DNA from: Candidatus Endomicrobiellum trichonymphae
Lineage (GTDB): Bacteria; Elusimicrobiota; Endomicrobiia; Endomicrobiales; Endomicrobiaceae
Assembly (NCBI RefSeq): GCF_002355835.1
Contig: NZ_AP017459.1
Coordinates: 744,001 to 808,000 of the forward strand
Length of the DNA stretch: 64,000 bases
Direction: 5' to 3'
Part shown: one piece after another, positions 19,130 to 27,895 of the stretch
Numbering within the stretch: position 1 is the stretch's first letter
How the letters are laid out: each line of letters begins with the position of its first letter
Program-made: the position numbers and the translations under genes
Notes under the pieces: generated by a model
What the model saw: only the letters and a program-made list of their open reading frames with translations
What the model was told of the DNA's origin: nothing
The model's database searches: none

Positions 19130-20830
19130 TGCATTTTCCCCATAACTGTCAATCGACATAACGAAAAAATGACAAAATTTTCGCCAACATGGGAATTTTG
19201 TATAATAAGTACAACTTCTTTTCAAAACAAAAAAAGATTAATTAAAAGGAGTTAAAAAATCACTACTTAAACAAATTATATCGAGCTTACCATCCTCATC
19301 CCAAACACAGAAGACATATTTTAGTAAATATCTGTTATAATTATTATAAGATTATCTGACTTATTTTAAAAGCAGACAATAAAATCGCTGATATTTCTGA
19401 GAACGCAGACATGGCTAAAATAATTGAATGCCGGTAAAGCAAAACAGTTAAACATTACGACCGGCAGAATCATAAATATAAATGGCGGAGAGAAAATGAT
19501 TAAAAAACTTAAGTTGAATTTAACGGCTTATATGAAAGTAAAGGTATGAAAAAGCTGAATGTCATGAGAGGCATACTCAACGAGATAAACATACGCGATA
19601 TGAAAAATGTTAAAATTAACGATAAAGAAACGCAGAGAATCCCTTGAAAGCTTTAAAAAGTGTTGCCTTAAGTGCTTCCAAATTTCGTTGTTCCACAGTA
19701 ATATATACATCGGCAATGTGAACATGAAGTACAATCCTCTTGTAGTAACTCGCTACTTTAAAAGAGATCTTAGACTTTAGGCGAAAACGTCTCTTAAAAG
19801 CCTTTACTTAAACCGTGAAACGATATATAATGGCTGGCATGTTTACAATGATGTGGCTTAGTCTAGCGAGCAACTTATGAATAAGCAAAATCAACAAGAG
19901 TTTGCAGAGCTGTATTATATACTCGTAAAAGGTCACGCCATTACACAAACACCTCAAGGTGGAAGGGAAGGACAGAGAAAAGAAAGTGTTGTAGGAGTAA
20001 ACGACAGTATCAGACGTTTAAACGATAAACAAAAGCAAAAGGATTATGGGTTTTCCGACGGACTTGATACTATCAGGAGTACAGAAGCTACAGATAGGCG
20101 AGCAACGCCGTAATCCATAAGATGGTTGGAGCGGTTTACGACGGCATATATAAAAGCTCTTATATGAATTATCTGGAACAAAGTTATAAAAAAAGAAAAG
20201 AGGATAATAAGTAAAATTAACTACGAGGAATTCTGTAAAAATCCAGAATAGAGAGCTGAGGCAAAAAAAGGAAAGTGCAGAAAAAAGGCGAAGAGAGCAT
20301 ACTTCAACAGATAAAATTTTGATGTGATTGTCTTAGAAAAGCTTTTGAACGTCTGTCTAAAATAAATGAAGAAGTCATTTTACAATATCTCATAGTGAGG
20401 AGCAGAAGTCTAGGAAAAGAGGCTACTTAAAAGGTATCAACTCCATAAGCACTGTAGCACTATAAAAAAACTGATAGATTGTCTTATACTAAATCTCCGA
20501 TTAGTTTTTTAGAACTTTAAAATATCTTTGAACTATATAAAGTTAAGCCTAATACCTCACTAAATTATGTATCTGTAGCAGGCAATAGCCCCCGGTACAG
20601 GATGACGTAAAATGAAAAAAACAGGTTGCGGAGACATAATGGGGTACAGGAGGATAAATGAAAGACCCAGCAAAATATTTAGTAAGATATTGTAGCGATT
20701 TAGAATTATCTGTGACGTTATTATATCTTTCTGCGATGTAATATCTGACAATATTGGCTGGGACGGGACTCTTACGGACCCGAAGCTGACGTTTCAACAG
20801 GTTTTAAGAAAAATTATCCGCATAGCGCGG
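19130..20830 (+). pseudogene. Decayed region with gene remnants of unknown origin
   Basis: This 1.7 kb has no intact gene. Near 19244 an AAAGGAG ribosome site is followed by ATC where a start would be expected, so a start codon may have been lost. Short protein-like stretches follow in changing plus-strand frames: MKKLNVMRGILNEINIRDM, then a 78-codon frame at 19877-20113 ending LDTIRSTEATDRRATP. Downstream in other frames are VIHKMVGAVYDGIYKSSYM and YEEFCKNPE. The lysine-rich, helical character and lack of any known domain leave the source open; a former prophage or accessory island is possible. Confidence 0.4.
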
Positions 20831-20854
20831 ACAAAACACAAAAAGGAGAGTAGA

Positions 20855-21187
20855 ATGAAAAAAGGTATTTTGGCATTTGTTGTAAGCGTATTCGTATTGT
20901 CGTTTGTTAGTTGCGATAAGACGAGCAAGCTGTGTGGTACTGAGAACGAAGTAAAAGCTGAAGAAGCTAAAAATAAAGAATATGATGCTAATAAGAAGTT
21001 ATTTTTAAACAAAGAATTTGGACTTCTTGAAGAAAAGACAGTCCCTTCAGCGGACTTGGAAAAATGGTTTAAAGAAGAGTACGGCATAGAGTACAGCGAC
21101 ATAAAAGTTAAGACGAACGTAGAGCAAAAAGCAAAAGCCGATTACATTGCAACTGTTAAAGAAAAAGAACAAAAGAAGCAAAAGTAA
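20855..21187 (+). CDS. Small lipoprotein, hypothetical
   Basis: A 110-residue protein with a lipoprotein signal: MKK, hydrophobic core ILAFVVSVFVLS, then FVSC as lipobox (Cys20). After cleavage it would be an anchored, highly charged (Lys/Glu-rich), probably helical protein ending KEKEQKKQK. AAAAGGAG sits about 7 nt before the ATG. It is the only intact gene after the decayed region and before the convergent obg gene. No family is recognised. The good ribosome site and signal peptide argue for a real gene. Confidence 0.7.
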   Translation: MKKGILAFVVSVFVLSFVSCDKTSKLCGTENEVKAEEAKNKEYDANKKLFLNKEFGLLEEKTVPSADLEKWFKEEYGIEYSDIKVKTNVEQKAKADYIATVKEKEQKKQK

Positions 21188-21198
21188 AGTAATTAGGC

Positions 21199-21256
21199 TT
21201 GACTTTTTGTAAATTGTATGTTAAAATCTGTGTGCGTATAATGTATACGCACACAG
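21199..21256 (+). promoter_or_regulatory. Tandem promoter-like boxes on a 13-bp perfect palindrome
   Basis: Two overlapping sigma70-like promoters read to the right: TTGACT (21199-21204), 17 nt, TAAAAT (21222-21227); and TTGTAT (21214-21219), 17 nt, TATAAT (21237-21242). The second -10 box lies inside a perfect inverted repeat, 13 bp arms with a 3-bp loop (21228-21256, arm CTGTGTGCGTATA). No T-run follows, so it is a poor terminator and could be an operator or hairpin. No gene on this strand follows before the end of obg. Confidence 0.45.
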
Positions 21257-21334
21257 AAAATCGATTAATTTAATTATGCCATGGTTTCAGAATTCCGTAC
21301 ACAGCTAGGACAGGAAAAGGACAAAAGTATAAGT

Positions 21335-22594
21335 TTATTTTTCAAAAGTAAATTCAAAATCCCCGATTCTCACGGTATCACCCGGTCTGGCACCCATTTT
21401 TTTAAGTTCAATTTCAAGACCCATTTTTTTAAGTATATTATGATAGCGTCTTAGCGACTCTTCTTCGTCAAATTTTGTCACTTCCGTAAGCGTCTCAACT
21501 TTAGCACCTGTCGCCACAAAAATACCGTTTTTAATACTAATTTTAAATTCAGGTTCATAAATATATTTTTTTACATGCAATGGCTCTACTTCCTCTTCAG
21601 TACTAAAAGCAACCGGCTTTTCAAGCATTCTTAGCATTTCTTTAAGCAATGCATCAATGCCATAACCTGTCGCCGCAGAAGTTTCAAACAATTTCTTAGT
21701 CTTTAAATGCTTCTTAAAATTTTTAATTTGCTCTAGAGAAACCGCCGAATCAATTTTGTTTAAAACTATTATAACGTGTTTTTTTGCAAGGTGTTTTGAA
21801 TATTTTTTCAATTCGTTATTAATTATTTTATAATTCTCATAAGGATCTCTGCCGTCAAAACCGTTTACATCTATTACATGTATAAGAACTTTTGTACGCC
21901 TTATATGTCTTAAAAACTCAAAGCCAAGCCCTATTCCTTTATAAGCACCCTCAATTATACCGGGAATATCAGCAGCGGTAAAGTGTTTGCCTTTATAGTT
22001 AACAACGCCTAAATTAGGAGCTAATGTCGTAAAAGGATAATCTGCAATTTTAGGTTTTGCTGCCGAAATTTGTGATAAAAGAGTAGATTTTCCAGCATTT
22101 GGAAGACCTAAAAGTCCTACGTCTGCAATTAAGCGGAGTTCAAGATTTACTTCTGCGGTTTCTCCCGGAGCACCTTTTTCGGCAATCCTGGGAACCGTGT
22201 GCCTTCCCGTTTTAAAAGAAGCGTTACCTCTGCCGCCTCTGCCACCTTTAACAATCAAAATTCTTTCTCCCACCGTTTTTAAATCCGCAAAAAATTCTCC
22301 GTTTTTAAAAATCAGAGTTCCCAAAGGAATTTTTATTATTAAGTCTTCACCGTATCTGCCAGACTTGTCACCCGACGAACCTTTTTGTCCATCTTCTGCT
22401 TTAAATTTAGGTCTGTAGGATAAATCTAAAAGAGTTGTTTTGTGCTGATCGCTTTCAAAATAGATATCGCCGCCATTACCACCATTACCGCCGTCCGGTC
22501 CGCCGTAAGGAACATACTTTTCTCTTCTAAAAGAAATGCAACCGTCACCACCGCGTCCGGCTGCAAGATAAGTATTGACTTTATCTATAAACAT
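21335..22594 (-). CDS. obg: GTPase Obg/CgtA
   Basis: Ribosome-associated GTPase acting in 50S assembly. The glycine-rich Obg domain fills residues 1-158 (RGGDGCISFRREKYVPYGG, then many GG repeats). The G domain has the P-loop GLPNAGKSTLL, DYPFTTLAPNLGVV, ADIPGII and NKID. A C-terminal OCT domain (LHVKKYIYEPEF to the end) completes the long form. Length 419 aa is typical. It lies 23 bp after rpmA in the conserved rplU-rpmA-obg order. Confidence 0.97.
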   Translation of the reverse strand: MFIDKVNTYLAAGRGGDGCISFRREKYVPYGGPDGGNGGNGGDIYFESDQHKTTLLDLSYRPKFKAEDGQKGSSGDKSGRYGEDLIIKIPLGTLIFKNGEFFADLKTVGERILIVKGGRGGRGNASFKTGRHTVPRIAEKGAPGETAEVNLELRLIADVGLLGLPNAGKSTLLSQISAAKPKIADYPFTTLAPNLGVVNYKGKHFTAADIPGIIEGAYKGIGLGFEFLRHIRRTKVLIHVIDVNGFDGRDPYENYKIINNELKKYSKHLAKKHVIIVLNKIDSAVSLEQIKNFKKHLKTKKLFETSAATGYGIDALLKEMLRMLEKPVAFSTEEEVEPLHVKKYIYEPEFKISIKNGIFVATGAKVETLTEVTKFDEEESLRRYHNILKKMGLEIELKKMGARPGDTVRIGDFEFTFEK

Positions 22595-22617
22595 TTATTA
22601 AACCGTATCTTTGGTTT

Positions 22618-22869
22618 TTAGCATTCAATATTTACATAACATCTATCGCCGGACTTTCTGATAAATTTAACCGTCCCTGTGACTTTTGCAAAAATAGTGT
22701 TGTCTTTTCCCATTCCTGCATTTACTCCTGGATGATATTTTGTTCCTCTTTGGCGGACTATAATTGCACCTGCAGAAGCTTTCTGATCTCCGTATATTTT
22801 TACGCCCAGTCTTTGACCATTTGAATCACGCCCATTGGTAGATGAACCCTGAGCTTTGACATGTGCCAT
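22618..22869 (-). CDS. rpmA: 50S ribosomal protein L27
   Basis: L27, whose N-terminal tail reaches the peptidyl transferase centre. Recognised by [23 protein letters not shown] and [20 protein letters not shown], then [14 protein letters not shown]. Length 83 aa is normal. The start directly gives MAHVKAQG, without the extra cleaved N-terminal peptide found in Firmicutes. Second gene of rplU-rpmA-obg. Confidence 0.97.
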   Translation of the reverse strand: MAHVKAQGSSTNGRDSNGQRLGVKIYGDQKASAGAIIVRQRGTKYHPGVNAGMGKDNTIFAKVTGTVKFIRKSGDRCYVNIEC

Positions 22870-22898
22870 TTTACTGTCTCCTTATAAATTTGCTTAAG

Positions 22899-23213
22899 TT
22901 AAGTATTGATTCCCGTAATCTCCAACTCTGTTACGTATTGACGATGTCCCTGAAGTTTTTTATATCCTTTTTTCGGCTTTCTTTTAAATACCAAAACTTT
23001 AGGACCTCTTTTCTGCGAGACAACTTTAGCTACTACTCTTGCGCTTTCAATTATTGGTTTTCCTACTGTCAGTTTTTCGCCGTCGGCAAGTAAAAGAACC
23101 TCTCTGAGAATAACTTCCTGACCCGCTTCGACTCCTTTGAGTTTCTCTACTACTAAACTGACGCCTTTTTCCACTTTGTACTGCTTTCCACCTGTTTTAA
23201 TAATTGCATACAT
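22899..23213 (-). CDS. rplU: 50S ribosomal protein L21
   Basis: L21 of the large subunit. Recognised by MYAIIKTGGKQYKVEKG at the N-terminus and VLVFKRKPKKGYKKLQGHRQ near the C-terminus. The frame reaches 23255, but the ATG at 23213 is preceded by GGAGGAG and gives the standard 104-residue protein. First gene of rplU-rpmA-obg. Confidence 0.97.
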   Translation of the reverse strand: MYAIIKTGGKQYKVEKGVSLVVEKLKGVEAGQEVILREVLLLADGEKLTVGKPIIESARVVAKVVSQKRGPKVLVFKRKPKKGYKKLQGHRQYVTELEITGINT

Positions 23214-23239
23214 TTGACATACTCCTCCATAATTTGTAC

Positions 23240-23268
23240 AATTTATAAAAATCAAAAAGATTTGTCAA
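23240..23268 (-). promoter_or_regulatory. Probable sigma70 promoter of rplU-rpmA-obg
   Basis: On the minus strand TTGACA (23263-23268), a 17-nt spacer, then TAAATT (23240-23245). The box lies about 27 bp upstream of the rplU start codon, leaving a short leader with GGAGGAG. Perfect -35, good spacing and a fitting location. Confidence 0.6.
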
Positions 23269-23316
23269 ATTAAAGCACGGGCGAACAGTGCTTTTTTTGC
23301 AATAGCGGGGGAACAA

Positions 23317-24504
23317 ATGTATATTTCAAAAAGAGTGCTGTCAATTAAGCCGTCTCCGACACTGGCAATAGACGCAAAAGCAAAAGCACTTAAACAGCAG
23401 GGAATCGACGTTATAAATTTCGGCGTAGGCGAACCTGACTTTGATACGCCTGTAAATATAAAAGAAGCGGCAATTATCGCAATAAATGCTGGTTTTACAA
23501 AATACTGTCCCGTCGCGGGGACTCCAGAATTAAAAAATGCAATCATAAATAAATTTAAAAGAGACAACGGACTCACATACACTCCTGAGGGAATTATAGT
23601 TTCAAGCGGTGCAAAACATTCTCTTTACAATCTTTTTCAATCAACAATCGACGATGGCGACGAAGTTATAATCCCCGCTCCTTACTGGGTTTCTTATACC
23701 GATATGGTTATTCTTGCAGGCGGAAAACCCGTAATAATTCATACAAGCGATAAAACCAATTTCAAAGCAACTCCGGAAAACATAGAAAAAGCTTTGACAT
23801 CTAAAACAAAAGCAATTATAGTCAACTCTCCGTCAAACCCTACGGGCGTTACATATACCGCTGAAGAACTTAAAGCAATCGCACAAGTATGCGTAAAAAA
23901 TAAAATTCTTATAATTTCGGATGACATATATGAAAAACTTATATACGACGATTTCAAATTTACGTCTATTGCAGAAGTCTCTCCGGAAGCAAAAGAATTC
24001 AGCATCGTAGTAAACGGAGTTTCAAAAGCCTATTCAATGACAGGCTGGAGAATAGGTTATGCGGCTGGACCCAAAAATATTATTTCAGCAATGACAAAAG
24101 TACAAAGCCAGTCAACTTCAAACGCTTCGTCAATCTCAATCAAAGCTGCTTTAGAAGCACTAAATGGCACGCAGAAATATGTTGAATCTATGAAAAAGGA
24201 ATTTGAAAAAAGAAGAAATTATATTGTTGAAAAACTCAATGCAATAAAAGACATCGATTGCAGAAAACCTGAAGGCGCGTTTTATGTTTTCCCAAACATC
24301 AAAGCCTTTTTAGGAAAAACTTTTAATGGTAAAGTTATAAACACAGATATCGAACTCGCAGATTATTTGCTCGACTGTGCTAAAATCGCAGTTATTCCGG
24401 GTTCAGCTTTTGGAGCGGAAGGATATATAAGACTTTCTTATGCGACTTCTGTTGAAAACATTAAAACCGGTATTGAAAGATTAGAAACAGCTCTAAAAGG
24501 GTAA
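23317..24504 (+). CDS. aspB: PLP-dependent aspartate-type aminotransferase
   Basis: Class I aminotransferase of the bacterial Ib (thermophilic AspAT) branch, 395 aa. The start ISKRVLSIKPSPTLAIDAKA, the block VINFGVGEPDFDTP, PYWVSYTDM, NSPSNPTG and the PLP-lysine segment VNGVSKAYSMTGWRIGY are diagnostic. RLSYATS near the C-terminus carries the carboxylate-binding Arg. It probably interconverts oxaloacetate and aspartate, and may also serve as the prephenate or aromatic aminotransferase. GGGGGAA precedes the ATG. Divergent from rplU and convergent with hisS. Confidence 0.92.
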   Translation: MYISKRVLSIKPSPTLAIDAKAKALKQQGIDVINFGVGEPDFDTPVNIKEAAIIAINAGFTKYCPVAGTPELKNAIINKFKRDNGLTYTPEGIIVSSGAKHSLYNLFQSTIDDGDEVIIPAPYWVSYTDMVILAGGKPVIIHTSDKTNFKATPENIEKALTSKTKAIIVNSPSNPTGVTYTAEELKAIAQVCVKNKILIISDDIYEKLIYDDFKFTSIAEVSPEAKEFSIVVNGVSKAYSMTGWRIGYAAGPKNIISAMTKVQSQSTSNASSISIKAALEALNGTQKYVESMKKEFEKRRNYIVEKLNAIKDIDCRKPEGAFYVFPNIKAFLGKTFNGKVINTDIELADYLLDCAKIAVIPGSAFGAEGYIRLSYATSVENIKTGIERLETALKG

Positions 24505-24561
24505 CTTTCTTTCACTCAAGACGATAATATCTGTCGCATACAAAGAAAGTAAGAAACGGAA

Positions 24562-24595
24562 GAAGCAGGTTTTTTTACCTGTTGCAGTTTTTTAT
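24562..24595. terminator. Terminator hairpin between convergent aspB and hisS
   Basis: An inverted repeat GCAGGT...ACCTGT (about 24565-24582, plus a flanking A-T pair) with a T-rich loop is followed by TGCAGTTTTTT. It lies between the converging 3' ends, so it fits a rho-independent terminator for aspB. In the other direction the T-run is weaker. Confidence 0.5.
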
Positions 24596-24598
24596 TTT

Positions 24599-25843
24599 CT
24601 AAAATTCGCTTATTAAAAATTCCGTCTGAGTTTTATCTTTCATATTTTTCATCAAAAATTTACCGTATTCAAATTCAGTTCTGGCAAAAATTATCGTTTT
24701 AACGGCTTTTATCTTATCTGCAAACTTAAGCTGGCTTGTCAAACTTTTACCATTTATGGGGCCGAAAACAGAAATATTTTTATTGCCTTTCAGTCCATTT
24801 CTCATCGCTTTTACAGCAAAAGAAAAAGCTTCGCTAAAAAGTTCCTGATCAGCAACAGCTATAAAAATTTTCTCTGATTCCTGAAAACTGCCGAAAAATC
24901 CTGTTTTCTGTACGGCGAGCAAAACTCTCTCAGAACCTAAAGCAAATCCAACCGCGGGAGTGTCCTGCCCCCCAAGTTCTCCGACAAGATTATCATATCT
25001 TCCTCCTGCAGCGAGAGCACACTGCGAGCCAACAGCATCCGATCGGATTTCAAAAACAGTTTTTGTATAGTAATCCAGTCCTCTCACAAGTCTCTCGTCC
25101 ACAGTATAATTGTATCCAACGCTTTTAAGCAGAGACTGCGTTAAATTAAAATTATCCTTACAGCAATTGCATAAATAATCCGACATTCTAGGCACTGCAG
25201 TAAACTTATTCGAATCCGTTTTACAGTCAAGAATTCTCAAAGGATTTTTTTCAAGCCTTCTCAAGCAATCTTCGCACAAGTCCCGCACAGAACCTAAATA
25301 TTTGACTAATGTTTCTCTAAAAAAAGGTCTGCATTTTTCACAGCCCAAAGAATTTATATATATGTTCATTTCATTTATGCCAACAGAAGAAAGCAAATGC
25401 TGTGCAAGTATGATAATTTCAGCATCTGCGGCAGGAGACGAACTGCCGAAAAACTCAGCACCTATCTGATGAAACTGCCTGTACCTTCCTGCCTGCGGTC
25501 TTTCATACCGAAACATTTCTCCCATATAAAAAAATCTGCCAGCAGGCATTGAAACATCCATCCTGTGCTCGATAAAAGCTCTTACCAGAGAAGCCGTCCC
25601 TTCGGGACGCAATGCAAGTTTTCTCTTCTTTCTGTCTTCAAAAATATACATCTCTTTTTCCACAATATCGGTTGTCTGTCCTATTGAGCGCATAAAAAGA
25701 GCGGCGTCCTCAAACACCGGAGTTCTCACCTCTTCAAAGCCGTGCCTTTTAAAAATCACTTTTGCTTTCTGTTCCAGCCAACTCATACCCGAGGCATTTA
25801 TTCCAAAAATATCGTGCGTACCGCGTGGAGCTTTATAATTCAT
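24599..25843 (-). CDS. hisS: Histidyl-tRNA synthetase
   Basis: Class II aminoacyl-tRNA synthetase for histidine, 414 aa. Motif 1 is around FEEVRTPVFEDAALF, motif 2 is FRYERPQAGRYRQFHQIGAE, and the histidine motif reads LVRGLDYYTKTVFEI. Motif 3 has AVGFALGSERVL, and a C-terminal anticodon-binding domain follows. It ends 95 bp from the convergent aminotransferase gene and starts 16 bp after the DUF502 gene. Confidence 0.96.
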   Translation of the reverse strand: MNYKAPRGTHDIFGINASGMSWLEQKAKVIFKRHGFEEVRTPVFEDAALFMRSIGQTTDIVEKEMYIFEDRKKRKLALRPEGTASLVRAFIEHRMDVSMPAGRFFYMGEMFRYERPQAGRYRQFHQIGAEFFGSSSPAADAEIIILAQHLLSSVGINEMNIYINSLGCEKCRPFFRETLVKYLGSVRDLCEDCLRRLEKNPLRILDCKTDSNKFTAVPRMSDYLCNCCKDNFNLTQSLLKSVGYNYTVDERLVRGLDYYTKTVFEIRSDAVGSQCALAAGGRYDNLVGELGGQDTPAVGFALGSERVLLAVQKTGFFGSFQESEKIFIAVADQELFSEAFSFAVKAMRNGLKGNKNISVFGPINGKSLTSQLKFADKIKAVKTIIFARTEFEYGKFLMKNMKDKTQTEFLISEF

Positions 25844-25859
25844 TTTTAACTTCCTTTAT

Positions 25860-26519
25860 TTATTCATTAAGCTTTATCTTCTTATTATTTCTCATATTTA
25901 TTACTCCGACAGAAATGACAAACTGAAACGCCTGTTCCACCGTATAATCGGTATAAACTACTTCTTCTTCTTTAAATAACAGCAAAAAACCCGTCGTAGG
26001 ATTAGGTGTAGTCGGCATAAAAGCACAGAGATGTTTTTCTCCTTTAACCGACTGCTCGCCAGTTAAAAAAGCAACGCTGTAAACTCCTTTACTCGGATAA
26101 GGCACAAAAATAATCTTTTTAAATTTTTCCACGTTGTCGTTGCCGAATATAAAATTTATAAATTGTTTTGCCGCGGAATGAACTTTTCCAAAAACAGGCA
26201 GTTTTTTAATAAACTTTTCTGCTGAATTTAAAGCACTTTTCCCGAAAACCCTGTTTGTAATAAGTCCTAGAACAATTATGCTTATAATTGAAATAAAAAA
26301 ACTCGAAATTCTTGCTATGATATGCACCCAATATGTATCAACGACAAAGTAATTTACAACGGGAAAAGCAAAACTACTTACCCATTTAAAAAGAATTTTC
26401 ATTATAGAAAACGTTAGCCATAACGGAATGACAACGACTAAACCTGTCATCACATACTTTTTAATTAAAACGCCGATTTTTTCTTTTAAAGTTTTTTTTT
26501 TCTGTTTTTCATTTTCCAT
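25860..26519 (-). CDS. DUF502 family membrane protein
   Basis: A 219-residue protein with two clear membrane spans near residues 24-48 (YVMTGLVVVIPLWLTFSIM) and 68-88 (ISSFFISIISIIVLGLI), then a soluble domain with KLPVFGKVHSAAKQF, FVPYPSKGVYSVAF and CAFMPTTPNPTTGFLL. These are marks of DUF502, a widely conserved family of unknown function. It overlaps the 3' end of the phosphohexomutase pseudogene and precedes hisS by 16 bp. No function is assigned. Confidence 0.85.
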   Translation of the reverse strand: MENEKQKKKTLKEKIGVLIKKYVMTGLVVVIPLWLTFSIMKILFKWVSSFAFPVVNYFVVDTYWVHIIARISSFFISIISIIVLGLITNRVFGKSALNSAEKFIKKLPVFGKVHSAAKQFINFIFGNDNVEKFKKIIFVPYPSKGVYSVAFLTGEQSVKGEKHLCAFMPTTPNPTTGFLLLFKEEEVVYTDYTVEQAFQFVISVGVINMRNNKKIKLNE

Positions 26520-27530
26520 AAATAAAATCCCTGCCTATTTTTAAAAGTTCATTGAGTTTTACCTGTGAATCAGATTACGCCTATATTCTTACTAGAGGTT
26601 CTGTCCCCGAGAGTCTGAAGCCTATCCACGTACTGTCGTCTAAAATAAATTTATGTCCATCGATGGTTATGCTTTTTTGAACTTTCATACCGGCAATACT
26701 TTTCGGATGCTTTGTTTCCAAAGTGCTTCTGGAAATATTCATAATCTCTGACGACAAACAAAAATCAAGTCTTGAAGTTAAAGTTTCGCCAACTAGCTTT
26801 TTAATATCTTTAAGCAAACTCGCTACAGATTTCTTGCTCATCGCAGTGGCTTCTGCCCTCAAAAGACATGCAAGAATTCCGTCTTTTTCAGACACATGCC
26901 CTCTTATTGTAAGACCTCCAGATTCTTCACCTCCGATTAAAAATTTGTCGGGATTATTCATCATAACTTCTCCGATATATTTAAATCCCACCGGTGTCAG
27001 CACAACTTCAAACGCCTATTTTTGCGGCAAAATTGTCCAAAAAATGGCTTGTCATAACGCTTCTTACTGTAATTCCAGTCCAGCCGCTTTGTTCTATTTA
27101 AATTATACAAAAGAATTAGGTATAACCTGATTGGAGTTATAAAAGTTCCGTCAGAGTCTATGACTCCAAATCTGTCAGCATCAGCATCCGCAGAAAGCCC
27201 AAGACTATACGCGATTCCTTTTTATTCCCGACTTCAAAGGAACGGATTTTACATCCTTGCTTTAGTATTTCTCTATCCTTTTTGTGGTTTCAGAAAGAGC
27301 GACCATCCCACGCGAGAGAACATTTTAATCCGTTCCCAGCCAAAATATCCGCGGCAGTTTTCGCAAAATCTTCAGACATAAATCTCGTATCATGTCCTAT
27401 AATGACAGAAGCTTTTTTATACTCTATCTTTAAGAAGATTCGCAATAGCCTGAGTAACAATAGCGACATTGAGGTAAGTAAATTCTTCCGCAATAATCCC
27501 TCTCCAACCTGACGTTCCAAATTTAATCAT
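26520..27530 (-). pseudogene. Phosphoglucomutase/phosphomannomutase-family gene, decayed
   Basis: The ATG at 27530 opens [17 protein letters not shown], the start of an alpha-D-phosphohexomutase. After about 35 codons the frame stops and continues in another as KASVIIGHDTRFMSEDF. Later the metal-binding block appears as ADADADRFGVIDSDG in another frame, then FLIGGEESGGLTIRGH and FRLSGTEPLVRI. Two stop codons follow, and in the same frame QVKLNELLKIGRDFIYG completes the usual C-terminus up to the DUF502 start. No TASHNP-type phosphoserine loop is found, so part of domain 1 seems deleted. The gene is clearly dead; an enzyme of sugar-phosphate or envelope precursor metabolism was lost. Confidence 0.85.
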
Positions 27531-27855
27531 ACTTACCTTCTATAACTGCAATTCTGAACAAACTCATTTTGAAATGCCTGACATTTTTCATTCTGCATAA
27601 GAAAAAAGGCAAAAAAACGATCCAGTTAGCTCTATTTCGTTCTTTCACTTTTTCAGCACTATTTCACCAATTCTGCCGCTGCTGACTTGTTTTCAGTCTT
27701 AGAACACAATAAAAAAGCCAATAATTTATGAGAAAGTTTACTAAACTTGGCACTTAAAAGCAAAAAATGACAATTCCGAATTGAATTAACAACGATGGCA
27801 AAATCTAACCGCGGCGCATCCTATCGATTTCTAGCTTGTTTTAAAACACACAATT
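27531..27855. other. Gene-free spacer upstream of PBP1A
   Basis: About 325 bp without an intact gene. On the minus strand a short open stretch reads KLSHKLLAFLLCSKTENKSA and then stops, possibly the end of a decayed gene. Nothing else is recognised. Confidence 0.4.
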
Positions 27856-27884
27856 TTGACACAGCTTCCATTTTAAAATATAAT
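27856..27884 (+). promoter_or_regulatory. Consensus sigma70 promoter of the PBP1A gene
   Basis: TTGACA (27856-27861), exactly 17 nt, then TATAAT (27879-27884): a perfect consensus promoter. The PBP1A ATG is at 27896, so transcription would begin only about 5 nt before the start codon. No ribosome-binding site is visible, suggesting a nearly leaderless mRNA. Confidence 0.75.
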
Positions 27885-27895
27885 TATTAATAGCT

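Noticed and set aside
19056-19300. FMN riboswitch upstream of ribD
   Set aside because: I could not find the conserved RFN blocks on the minus strand.
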